Of a stretch of DNA of 64,000 nt, positions 34,288-42,576 are shown piece by piece. Each line of letters begins with the position of its first letter. Position 1 is the first letter of the stretch. The notes beneath the pieces were generated by a model. The model was not told the DNA's origin and ran no database searches. It was given only the letters and a program-made list of their open reading frames with translations. The position numbers were made by a program, and so were the translations under genes. This DNA comes from Clostridium estertheticum subsp. estertheticum (GTDB lineage: Bacteria; Bacillota; Clostridia; Clostridiales; Clostridiaceae): assembly GCF_001877035.1 (NCBI RefSeq), contig NZ_CP015756.1, forward strand, positions 2,657,001 to 2,721,000, read 5' to 3'.

Positions 34288-36150
34288 CTAACGCGGTCTA
34301 ATAATTTTATTAATAAATTTCCTTGTATTTTTACTTGTTATCTTTCTTACAATAATTTTTAGATTATCAATTGTTTTAAGTTTAAGCAATTCTTTCTTAT
34401 CAATTATATTATATGTGCTTAATTCCTTCTGAATTATTTCATTAATGTCCATTGCTATTTTACTATAGTATTCTCTTTTATAATGTCTAATATTATCAGT
34501 AACATCACTTATAGTTTTTATATGTTTATTTACATCGACAATATAAACACCTTCCGTGCTTTCAACAAACCGCTGTAATATTGAATTCATCTTAATATGA
34601 TGCAAGTACCTATCTTTCTCCAACTTATGCGGCAAATTTACTTCACTACCATTTAATATTATCAATTTAGTAACTGCTGGTATATTTTTTCTTAACCACT
34701 TTAAATTTTCTTCAAATCTTTGTTCACTTAAAGGTCCATCAAAATCAAAGTTGTTCTTAAACCACTTAAGAAATTCTAAGTTAAACTTACCTCCATAATT
34801 TTCAATTATAAAGTCCCAACAACTCTCATCAGTTAAAGGTAATTTAAAATCTCCATATGTTACTACTAAATTTTTATCACTTTTCGAGCTATAAACGGCA
34901 TGAGTATAATCCATTAACACGCTATAAACAATTACATCATATTTTAATTCAAAAATACTAGTATCAAAAATGTTAGCATCAAAAAAAGGTATATTCTGTA
35001 TTAAATACTCTTTATCTTTTTCTGATAATATGTAAGCGCTTCTTAATATTTCACTATGATCTCTATGAATAGAGAATCCCTCATTGTTCATATAGTTAAA
35101 CTCAGTAGTTATATCTACATTCTTATATTTCAGATAATGATTCAATTGTTTTAAATCACATCCTCCTCGAATTAAACACTTTACATTTCCAATTGTACTG
35201 TTATTATTCTTCTTTGTAGTTATATCCGAATTTTTTTTCTGATTTATCCAATTAGGAGTGACAAGTTTTTTAAGCTCTGACGCAACTTCACCACTTATAT
35301 TTATTTCTGGAAATCCAAGCTGTGAATAAACCCATTGTTCTACACCAAGATTCATAGCCCTACAAGAAAATAAAAAATGGACTAAATTACTTTCTTTAAT
35401 TGCATAAAAACCACATATCCCATACTCCCCATAATTATCACTAACTTTTATTAAACCCTTTTGAATTTTTGGATCATTTATTAATTGTTCTAGCTCTTCT
35501 TTTGATATGCGTTGTTTAGTAAAGTTTAGCTGATTAGTTCTATGTATTAATTCATAAATTCTATCTATACTAGCAGTGCAATCTTTTATAATTTCTACCT
35601 TGATATTACTGTTCATTAAAAACTCAATATTTGATGAATATTTAGTACTATCTTCGGTTTTAACTTCTAAAATTTTGTATTGCTTTAGTCTGCTATGAGT
35701 TTTATCATCCTTACCTTTAAAAGCTTGAATAGATAAAATATCAGATATATCATCTATGTGTGCAATATTGATTTTAGGATTGTAAAATTTTACTTCTTCT
35801 AAATTCATATGATTGTCATCAACAAATAGGACATTTTCTTGTCGTAATTGAGCATTTTCAATTATCTTAGCAACCATTTCGCCTTTTGGATTCCAACTTA
35901 TTTTAGGAAAAATAAAATATTCCCACAAATTATTCTTCTCTAGTTCATCTTTTACTTTATTAAAATCATTTTTCGAGCAAATTGAATTCATTATTCCTCT
36001 ATCTATCAATTCTTTAACTATATTTATTTTATCATGATCTAATGTTATCTCTTCTTCACTTAATGTTCCCTTCCAAAATGTGTCATCTAGATCCCAAATC
36101 ACTAATTTTATTTGATTAATTGATTCTTTTACAAATGATTCTTTTGTCAC
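34288..36150 (-). CDS. FkbH-like HAD-IIIC protein with C-terminal SGNH-like region
   Basis: About 620 residues. The N-terminal HAD-IIIC domain has VIWDLDDTFWKGTLSE (DxDxT motif), NSICSKND and ENVLFVDDNHMNLEEV. Then comes a GNAT-like segment (about 185-290: ELIHRTNQLNFTKQRIS and HFLFSCRAMNLGVEQWV), as in FkbH proteins. FkbH enzymes load glyceryl groups from bisphosphoglycerate onto acyl carrier proteins. The last 300 residues contain RGGCDLKQL and VDVNKHI, suggesting a divergent SGNH-hydrolase-like domain. No carrier-protein gene is nearby. GTG at 36150 is preferred because AGGGG sits eight bases upstream; GTG 36159 is the alternative. Confidence 0.75.
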   Translation of the reverse strand: MTKESFVKESINQIKLVIWDLDDTFWKGTLSEEEITLDHDKINIVKELIDRGIMNSICSKNDFNKVKDELEKNNLWEYFIFPKISWNPKGEMVAKIIENAQLRQENVLFVDDNHMNLEEVKFYNPKINIAHIDDISDILSIQAFKGKDDKTHSRLKQYKILEVKTEDSTKYSSNIEFLMNSNIKVEIIKDCTASIDRIYELIHRTNQLNFTKQRISKEELEQLINDPKIQKGLIKVSDNYGEYGICGFYAIKESNLVHFLFSCRAMNLGVEQWVYSQLGFPEINISGEVASELKKLVTPNWINQKKNSDITTKKNNNSTIGNVKCLIRGGCDLKQLNHYLKYKNVDITTEFNYMNNEGFSIHRDHSEILRSAYILSEKDKEYLIQNIPFFDANIFDTSIFELKYDVIVYSVLMDYTHAVYSSKSDKNLVVTYGDFKLPLTDESCWDFIIENYGGKFNLEFLKWFKNNFDFDGPLSEQRFEENLKWLRKNIPAVTKLIILNGSEVNLPHKLEKDRYLHHIKMNSILQRFVESTEGVYIVDVNKHIKTISDVTDNIRHYKREYYSKIAMDINEIIQKELSTYNIIDKKELLKLKTIDNLKIIVRKITSKNTRKFINKIIRPR

Positions 36151-36364
36151 TAATTTCACCCCTAATTATTTCTATTAATTATTTTTATTGGATTTGCTAA
36201 CAACTACTAATTATTAAGCCTTTATTAGGTTTTTATAACCTTAGGAACTTAAAACTGCTTGTAAAACTATTTATATATTTAGACATATAATGTCCTATTA
36301 TTTATCCTCTCAAGTATATCACTGAGCATATTTAACATCAACCTCTTTTATTTTTTCAAAATAA

Positions 36365-36387
36365 AAAAGCTAGTTTCACTAGCTTTT
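36365..36387 (-). terminator. Rho-independent terminator after galU
   Basis: AAAAGCTAGT and ACTAGCTTTT (36365-36374 and 36378-36387) form a perfect 10-bp stem with a 3-nt loop. On the minus strand the stem is followed by further Ts, nine bases past the galU stop. The symmetric A/T flanks could let it work in both directions. Confidence 0.8.
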
Positions 36388-36395
36388 CATTTAAA

Positions 36396-37310
36396 CTATT
36401 TGTTTTGATTATTAAAACATTTACTATAAATCTCTTTAAACATATCATTATCTTTAATAGTTAAAAGATATTTCATAAAAGTTTCTTTAAGGTCATCTCG
36501 TTTAAGTGCATATTCCACAGTTGCTTCTAAAAAACCTTCTTTATCTCCCACATCATATCTTCTACCCTCAAAATTATAAGCATACATGTCTTCCTCTGAT
36601 ATTAAAGTTTTTAAAGCATCAGTAAGTTGTATTTCCCCGCCCTTACCTGGTTTTGTATTTTCTAAAATATCAAATATTCTAGGTGTTATAATATATCTTC
36701 CTAGTATAGCAATATTTGATGGAGCTTCACTTGCCTTAGGCTTTTCTATAACATCTTTAACCTTATAAACTCTGTCTTCTACTGATATTCCATCTACAAT
36801 ACCATATTTGGAAACTTCACTTTCAGGAACCTCTTGAACTCCAATAATTGAAGTCTCATATTTTGAGTAGCAATCTATAAGTTGTTTTAGGCAAGGTACC
36901 TCACTATCTACAACATCATCACCAAGCATTACCGCAAATGGTTCATTTCCAACAAAAGTTTTTGCACAACTTATCGCATGACCTAAACCTTTAGGTTCTT
37001 TCTGACGTATATAATAAATATTTGCCAAGTTGGATATATTTTGAACCATCTTTAGAACTTCATCTTTACCATTTTTTTGTAACTGGTATTCAAGTTCAAC
37101 CGACTTATCAAAATGATCCTCGATAGCTCTTTTATTTCTTCCCGTTATAATTAATATTTCCTCAATTCCGGCTGCAACTGCCTCCTCTATAATATACTGT
37201 ATTGTTGGTTTATCAACTATTGGCAGCATTTCTTTAGGTTGCGCTTTTGTAGCTGGTAAAAATCTTGTGCCAAGCCCCGCTGCTGGTATTATAGCTTTCT
37301 TAACTCTCAT
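36396..37310 (-). CDS. galU: UTP-glucose-1-phosphate uridylyltransferase
   Basis: A 304-residue nucleotidyltransferase forming UDP-glucose from UTP and glucose-1-phosphate. The signature begins [20 protein letters not shown] with [25 protein letters not shown] and [13 protein letters not shown] follow, and [15 protein letters not shown] is at the C-terminus. Length matches bacterial GalU. GGGGAGAA precedes the ATG. With pgcA nearby it supplies activated glucose to the polysaccharide locus. A promoter (37386-37413) lies directly upstream, so it is transcribed on its own. Confidence 0.94.
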   Translation of the reverse strand: MRVKKAIIPAAGLGTRFLPATKAQPKEMLPIVDKPTIQYIIEEAVAAGIEEILIITGRNKRAIEDHFDKSVELEYQLQKNGKDEVLKMVQNISNLANIYYIRQKEPKGLGHAISCAKTFVGNEPFAVMLGDDVVDSEVPCLKQLIDCYSKYETSIIGVQEVPESEVSKYGIVDGISVEDRVYKVKDVIEKPKASEAPSNIAILGRYIITPRIFDILENTKPGKGGEIQLTDALKTLISEEDMYAYNFEGRRYDVGDKEGFLEATVEYALKRDDLKETFMKYLLTIKDNDMFKEIYSKCFNNQNK

Positions 37311-37385
37311 AATTCTTCTCCCCTTTAATAAATGCTCTTAATTCTTCTATTGATAATATTATGTCCATTGCCACCCAAAATATTT

Positions 37386-37413
37386 ATTATATTACAATAA
37401 ATTTTTCTATCAA
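37386..37413 (-). promoter_or_regulatory. Sigma-A promoter for galU
   Basis: On the minus strand TTGATA (37413-37408) and a perfect TATAAT (37391-37386) are 16 bases apart, in the 108-base gap after the TPR gene stop. Confidence 0.55.
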
Positions 37414-37418
37414 ATCCA

Positions 37419-38489
37419 TTATTTACTTTCAGCAAAAAGTTTTTCTAAATCAATCACAATTTCATCTTTTGCATCTATTTTTTTAGCTATATCCAAATGT
37501 ATCCTTGCTTGTTCAACATTTTTTACATTTAGATAACACATAACTAGATTTGTGCATATCTCTATAGATTTTGTAACTTCAAATGCTTTCCTAAAATATT
37601 GTATTGCCATCTCGTAATTTTCAAGGCAAGCATAATTAATTCCAAATTCATTAATCACCTCAATTAAATCTTTATCAATTGCTACTGCTTCATTTAAATA
37701 ATATATTGCCTTCTCATAATTTTGTAAATTTCTATAGCAAACAGCGCAATGATAATATATATCTGGTCTATCTCCTAACTGATCTATTAAAGGTATTAAA
37801 ATTTTAAGTGCCTCTTTAGGATCCGTCTGCACTAACTCTTTTGCTTTTTCAAAACCCGTTATGGTTTCCAATGAATTTTTAAGTTCAACAACATCTAAAG
37901 TTTGTTCCCCACCATTCATAGTATAATTTCTTAAAGCCATTAATGCTAAATCATGTTTATTTTCACTATTTAACACTAGTGCCTCATATAAATATGGATT
38001 ACTATAATTAGTAATAGTTTTAGCTTTTTCTATAAGTTTTAGTTCTTCCTCCTTAAACATAATATTGTTAAGTCTTAATTTATCAACTAAAAGAAAAATT
38101 TTATCATAATTATCGGTATTTTCTTCTATAACTAATAATCCTTTTAAAATAATATATGCTTCTTCATAATTTTCATCTTTAATTTCTTTAAATACTACAC
38201 TTTTAATAAATCCTGTCGAATTTGGTACAGTATTAATGATTTTTTTATACTCTTCATTGTATTTAAATTTCTCATCTGCTCCCAAAACATAAAACATTCC
38301 TTCTATAAATAAATTGACTGGGATATTTTTAAAATCTTCCTTTTTCTTTACCTTTTGGATTATCTCATTAGTTCTCACAGGGAAATAAATATCATTCAAA
38401 ATTACAAAATCATTAATTTTACTATTCTTTTTTATTTCTAAAAAAAGAAGTGCTGCTAATTTTTCCGAAAAATATGTTTTGCTATCCAT
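37419..38489 (-). CDS. Tetratricopeptide-repeat protein
   Basis: A 356-residue, highly helical protein. TPR units are clearest in the C-terminal half: PDIYYHCAVCYRNLQNYEKA with IYYLNEAVAIDKD, then EFGINYACLENYEMAIQYF, and CTNLVMCYLNVKNVEQAR. The N-terminal part is helical but not clearly TPR. No signal peptide or membrane segment is seen, so it is probably a cytosolic scaffold. Its partner is unknown; location between pgcA and galU suggests a link to carbohydrate metabolism or envelope synthesis, which is only contextual. Confidence 0.75.
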   Translation of the reverse strand: MDSKTYFSEKLAALLFLEIKKNSKINDFVILNDIYFPVRTNEIIQKVKKKEDFKNIPVNLFIEGMFYVLGADEKFKYNEEYKKIINTVPNSTGFIKSVVFKEIKDENYEEAYIILKGLLVIEENTDNYDKIFLLVDKLRLNNIMFKEEELKLIEKAKTITNYSNPYLYEALVLNSENKHDLALMALRNYTMNGGEQTLDVVELKNSLETITGFEKAKELVQTDPKEALKILIPLIDQLGDRPDIYYHCAVCYRNLQNYEKAIYYLNEAVAIDKDLIEVINEFGINYACLENYEMAIQYFRKAFEVTKSIEICTNLVMCYLNVKNVEQARIHLDIAKKIDAKDEIVIDLEKLFAESK

Positions 38490-38511
38490 GTTTATACCTT
38501 CCTAACAATCT

Positions 38512-40245
38512 TTAATTTGTGCCTGCCTTGTCAATTATCACCATAACGTTCTCTCTTAGATTTATTATCTTTTTAGATGCATTTTCTAAAGAATCTCCCT
38601 TAACCGATAGATAAATTTTCATTTTCGGTTCAGTACCTGATGGTCTAACTACAAACCAAGAACCATCCTCTAATACAAATTTTAATACATTTGATTTTGG
38701 TAATTCGATGGACTTTTCAGTCCTGCTAATTAAATCTATTTCTAAACCCAATTTATAATCCATTTTTTTTAAGATCCTGGTATTGTTTATGGCTTCATTT
38801 TTTGAATTTCTTAAATTTTCTAATATCTTACTTATTTTATCTGCGCCATCTTTTCCTTTAAGTTCTATTGAAACTAAACTTTCTTTATAATATCCATGTT
38901 CTTTATAAATATCTATTAAAGCATCATACAAACTTAGACCTTTATTTTTGTAGTAAAGTGTCATTTCGCAAATTAGCATTGCTGCTATAACTGCATCTTT
39001 ATCTCTCACAAAATTTCCTGCTAAATAACCAAAACTTTCTTCAAATCCAAATATAAAGTCTTTCTCACATGTCTTCTCAAATTCTTTGATTTTTTCTCCG
39101 ATATATTTAAAACCTGTAAGCACATCTAACACTTCTACATTATATTTTTTAGAAATATTATCTACCATATCTGTAGTAACAATAGTTTTTATTACTACAC
39201 CATCCCTTGGCAATTGATCCATTTCGCTTAATGAATTTAGTATATAATTACTTAATAATACTCCTGTCTGATTCCCAGACAGTACCTTGTACTTTCCTTC
39301 ATCGCCCTTAACTACTACTCCAATTCTATCACAATCAGGGTCTGTACCAAAAATAATGTCTGGATTAATGTCATTTGCCATTTCTAACGCTAGTTCAAAC
39401 ACCTTTGGTTCTTCTGGGTTAGGATATGGCACTGTAGGAAAATCTCCATTTGGCATCTCTTGCTCTTTCACAACAAATAAATTATTATAACCTAATTCTT
39501 TTAAAACTCTTCTCACAGGTAGATTTCCAGATCCATGAATAGGAGTATAAATTATTTTTAAATCGCTGGCATATTTATTAACCAAGTCTTTTCTTATAGT
39601 TAAATTTTTAACCTTATCCATATATGACAAATAAATGTTTTCTCCAATGATTTTTAACATTCCATTTTGTTTTGCATTATCAAAACCCATATTTTTAACT
39701 TTAGAAAAATCTTCTACGCTACCAACACAAGTTATTATGTCTTTTGCAACTTCATCAGTAACTTGTCCCCCATCTTCTCCATAAACCTTATACCCATTAT
39801 ATTCTTTAGGATTATGCGATGCAGTAATAACAATTCCAGCCTTGCTTTTTAATTCACGAACAGCATAAGATAAAATTGGTGTTGGTGTTAATTCTTCAAA
39901 TAAATTCACCGAGATACCATTTCCACAAAGCGTTTCTGCAGCAGCTTTTGCAAACTCTATTGACATATTTCTTGAATCATATGCTATAGTAACTGAAATT
40001 TTTTCAGTGTATTTTGATTTTAAATAATCAGATAAACCCTGAGTTGCTTTACCTATTGTATGTATATTCATTCTGTTCGTACCTGCACCAATTATTCCTC
40101 TTAGCCCTCCAGTACCAAACTCTAAATCTTTATAAAATCTATCTTCAATTTCTTTTTCATCTTGTAATTGCGAAATTTCTTTCTTTAATTCCGCCTCTAT
40201 AAAATTTGAATTAATCCACTTTTCATATTTATCTTTATACGTCAT
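38512..40245 (-). CDS. pgcA: Alpha-phosphoglucomutase
   Basis: A 577-residue phosphohexomutase interconverting glucose-1- and glucose-6-phosphate. The phosphoserine loop is GIVITASHNPKEYNGYKVYG, the Mg-binding loop GTDPDCDRIGVV, the sugar-binding loop FGFEESFGYLAG, and the phosphate-binding loop RPSGTEPKMKIYL. All four loops of the family are intact, and length matches Bacillus PgcA. AAGGAGGTC precedes the ATG. Its product feeds galU. A palindromic region upstream could carry divergent promoters for it and speA. Confidence 0.93.
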   Translation of the reverse strand: MTYKDKYEKWINSNFIEAELKKEISQLQDEKEIEDRFYKDLEFGTGGLRGIIGAGTNRMNIHTIGKATQGLSDYLKSKYTEKISVTIAYDSRNMSIEFAKAAAETLCGNGISVNLFEELTPTPILSYAVRELKSKAGIVITASHNPKEYNGYKVYGEDGGQVTDEVAKDIITCVGSVEDFSKVKNMGFDNAKQNGMLKIIGENIYLSYMDKVKNLTIRKDLVNKYASDLKIIYTPIHGSGNLPVRRVLKELGYNNLFVVKEQEMPNGDFPTVPYPNPEEPKVFELALEMANDINPDIIFGTDPDCDRIGVVVKGDEGKYKVLSGNQTGVLLSNYILNSLSEMDQLPRDGVVIKTIVTTDMVDNISKKYNVEVLDVLTGFKYIGEKIKEFEKTCEKDFIFGFEESFGYLAGNFVRDKDAVIAAMLICEMTLYYKNKGLSLYDALIDIYKEHGYYKESLVSIELKGKDGADKISKILENLRNSKNEAINNTRILKKMDYKLGLEIDLISRTEKSIELPKSNVLKFVLEDGSWFVVRPSGTEPKMKIYLSVKGDSLENASKKIINLRENVMVIIDKAGTN

Positions 40246-40561
40246 ATATATTGACCTCCTTATACTTATCTATGGAAAATAGCAATTGCTATCCTGCCTA
40301 TTGTTTTGTATTAACATGCCTTTAGTCTATCATATTATACTATCAACCGATTACAAATAAAAGGTATTGTTAATGTCTTTATTATGAATTATTATTTTCT
40401 TAAGATTTTAAATACGATTATTGTGTTTTATTTTATAATTATAAAGGATTATAATTGCAATTGCATATCTAATCCTCTATAATTATAAATTGGCTGAATG
40501 AATATTTTTTAAATAGCGATTTAAATAGTTAATATAAATTCTTTTGAAAGGGGTGTATAAA
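40246..40561. other. Divergent intergenic region between pgcA and speA-type gene
   Basis: About 316 bases without a gene. The notable element is the palindrome at 40431-40490 with an embedded promoter for the plus-strand gene. The remainder is AT-rich and shows nothing else that I can support. Confidence 0.5.
40431..40490. promoter_or_regulatory. Palindrome with embedded promoter, possible operator
   Basis: The arms 40431-40451 and 40470-40490 are 21-base near-perfect complements (two mismatches), each containing ATAATTATA and AGGATTA or its complement. Within it TTGCAA (40455-40460) and TATAAT (40478-40483) are exactly 17 bases apart, a strong plus-strand sigma-A promoter. The right arm covers the -10, so a dimeric repressor bound here would block transcription. 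Confidence 0.55.
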
Positions 40562-42052
40562 ATGTATAGATTAAATCAAAATGAAACTCCATTATTTGAT
40601 GCTTTAATGGAATATGTTGACAGAGATACCTTACCTTTTCATGTACCTGGTCATAAAAAAGGTTTAGGAGCTGATGAACAATTCAAAAAATTTATGGGAG
40701 AAAATCCTTTTAAGATTGACGTTACAGTTTTTAAACTAGTTGACAGTTTTCACCACCCAACCGGCCCAATTAAAAAAGCTCAGGAATTAGCAGCAGATGC
40801 CTATGGTGCTGATGCATCATTTTTCTCAGTTCATGGAACTTCTGGTGCAATTCAAGCTATGATTATGTCTGTAGTTGGATCTGGCGATAAAATCATTGTA
40901 CCTAGGAATGTACATAAATCAATAACTGGCGGTATCATTTTATCAGGTGCGGTACCAGTTTATATGCAACCAGAGCTAGATAAAAAAATAGGAGTTGCTC
41001 ATGGGGTTTCTCCAGAGACAGTTGAAGAAACCTTAAAGAATAATCCTGATGCAAAAGCTGTACTTATAATTAACCCTACATATTATGGCGTTTCCACTGA
41101 CATTAAAAAAATTGCAGATATGGTTCATGAATATGACATCCCACTTATAGTTGATGAAGCTCATGGCCCTCATCTTAAGTTTAATAGCAGATTACCAATG
41201 TCCGCAATGGAAGCTGGCGCAGATATATGTGCTCAAAGTACGCATAAAATTATAGGATCCTTAACCCAAAGTTCAATGCTCCATGTTAATTCTAAGCTTG
41301 TGAGCCCTGCTAGAGTTAAGCAACTGATAAATCTTATGCACACAACGTCACCTTCATACATACTAATGGCATCCCTTGATTGTGCAAGAAGGCAAATTGC
41401 ATTAAATGGGACAGAGCTACTCGAAAAAACTATTGATTTATGTAATTATGTAAGAAGCGAAGTAAATAAAATACCTGGATTTTATTGTTTTGGTGAAGAA
41501 ATTTTAAATGGCTTTGGAACTTATGATTTCGATCCAACTAAAATCACAATAACATGTCGTGAACTCGGCATAACAGGTTATGACTTAGATATGATACTTT
41601 CTAATAAATATCACATACAAATGGAGTTATCTGATATTTATAATATATTAGCAGTTGGATCCTTTGGTGATACAAGAGATGGAATGGATCAATTACTAAA
41701 GGCCCTAGGAGAAATAAGTTATGAATATTATGGTAAGGGTACAAAAAAAATTGATTTCATTGATATACCTAGTATTCCAGAGCAAGTTCAAATTCCTAGG
41801 GAAGCATTCAATAGTGTAAATACCGCTGTTGAAATCAAGAAAAGTGTTGGTATGATAAGCGGCGAATTCTTAATGGCTTATCCACCTGGTATTCCAGTTC
41901 TTTGCCCAGGTGAGAGAATAACACAAGAGATTGTAGATTATGTTGAAAAGTTAAAAAATACTGGATTGTATGTTCAAGGAACCGAAGACCCTGAAGTTGA
42001 ATATATAAAAGTTGTTCTTGAAGAAGATGCAGTGTACATAACTGTCGACTAG
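40562..42052 (+). CDS. speA: Orn/Lys/Arg decarboxylase, SpeA-type (arginine or lysine decarboxylase)
   Basis: A 496-residue fold-type I PLP enzyme. Features include HVPGHKKGLGADEQF, FSVHGTSGAIQAMIM, IVDEAHGPHLKF with the PLP-binding Asp, and ICAQSTHKIIGSLTQSSMLH with the Schiff-base lysine. A C-terminal Orn/Lys/Arg domain with GEFLMAYPPGIPVLCPGE follows. Length and architecture match Bacillus SpeA/YaaO, lacking the N-terminal wing of E. coli CadA. Likely product is agmatine (or cadaverine) for polyamine synthesis. Start 40562 has GAAAGGGG upstream. Substrate cannot be decided from sequence. Confidence 0.87.
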   Translation: MYRLNQNETPLFDALMEYVDRDTLPFHVPGHKKGLGADEQFKKFMGENPFKIDVTVFKLVDSFHHPTGPIKKAQELAADAYGADASFFSVHGTSGAIQAMIMSVVGSGDKIIVPRNVHKSITGGIILSGAVPVYMQPELDKKIGVAHGVSPETVEETLKNNPDAKAVLIINPTYYGVSTDIKKIADMVHEYDIPLIVDEAHGPHLKFNSRLPMSAMEAGADICAQSTHKIIGSLTQSSMLHVNSKLVSPARVKQLINLMHTTSPSYILMASLDCARRQIALNGTELLEKTIDLCNYVRSEVNKIPGFYCFGEEILNGFGTYDFDPTKITITCRELGITGYDLDMILSNKYHIQMELSDIYNILAVGSFGDTRDGMDQLLKALGEISYEYYGKGTKKIDFIDIPSIPEQVQIPREAFNSVNTAVEIKKSVGMISGEFLMAYPPGIPVLCPGERITQEIVDYVEKLKNTGLYVQGTEDPEVEYIKVVLEEDAVYITVD

Positions 42053-42096
42053 AACTAAAAAGAACTCCAATTTTGGAGTTCTTTTTAGTTCTAGTC
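42047..42096. terminator. Bidirectional terminator shared by convergent speA and DUF523 genes
   Basis: A perfect palindrome of 24-bp arms with a 2-nt loop, including AAAAAGAACTCCAA and its complement TTGGAGTTCTTTTT. It overlaps both stop codons (TAG at 42050-42052 on plus, TGA at 42097-42095 on minus) and has T-runs inside the descending arm in either direction. Confidence 0.85.
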
Positions 42097-42553
42097 ATAA
42101 TTTTATATCTTCCAAATCTTCCTCGGTAAAAACCTTTATGCCCTTTGATAACAATAACTCAGCAGCAACTCCATTACCTGGCCTTAGAGTACTGCTAAAT
42201 GTTCCATCATATATTTTAGAAACTCCACAAGAGGGACTTCTCGCCTTCAAAATAGCCGTAGTAGCTCCTATTCCCTCTGCTATTTTAAGAGTTTCATAAG
42301 CACCTTTTAAAAAGCTTGAAGTTATATCGTTATTTTTCGCTCCAATAATTGTTGCTTTGCCCTCTATTACATCAAGACCACTTCCATTTAAAATTTCACA
42401 AGGTTCTCTTGGAGTCGCTAAACCTCCAAGCTGTTCTGGACAAACAGGAAGAGCTTTCCCTTCATTTAGTAGTTTAAGCACTCGAGTATCTAAATTATTA
42501 CTACCATCATACCTACAATTAATACCGCATAAACAAGAACTTACAATAATCAT
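42095..42553 (-). CDS. DUF523-family protein
   Basis: A 152-residue cysteine-rich protein of the DUF523 family. It starts MIIVSSCLCGINCRYDG and has ALPVCPEQLGGLATPR, then LKARSPSCG. Conserved Cys residues (CLCG, NCRYDG, VCPE, SPSCG) suggest metal or Fe-S binding. A biochemical role is not established to my knowledge. ATG 42553 is preferred because AAAGGA is eight bases upstream; ATG 42562 is too close to it. It is 23 bases downstream of mutS2, so probably co-transcribed, and ends in the shared palindrome with speA. Confidence 0.85.
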   Translation of the reverse strand: MIIVSSCLCGINCRYDGSNNLDTRVLKLLNEGKALPVCPEQLGGLATPREPCEILNGSGLDVIEGKATIIGAKNNDITSSFLKGAYETLKIAEGIGATTAILKARSPSCGVSKIYDGTFSSTLRPGNGVAAELLLSKGIKVFTEEDLEDIKL

Positions 42554-42576
42554 ATCTACCATCCTTTATTGGGCTT

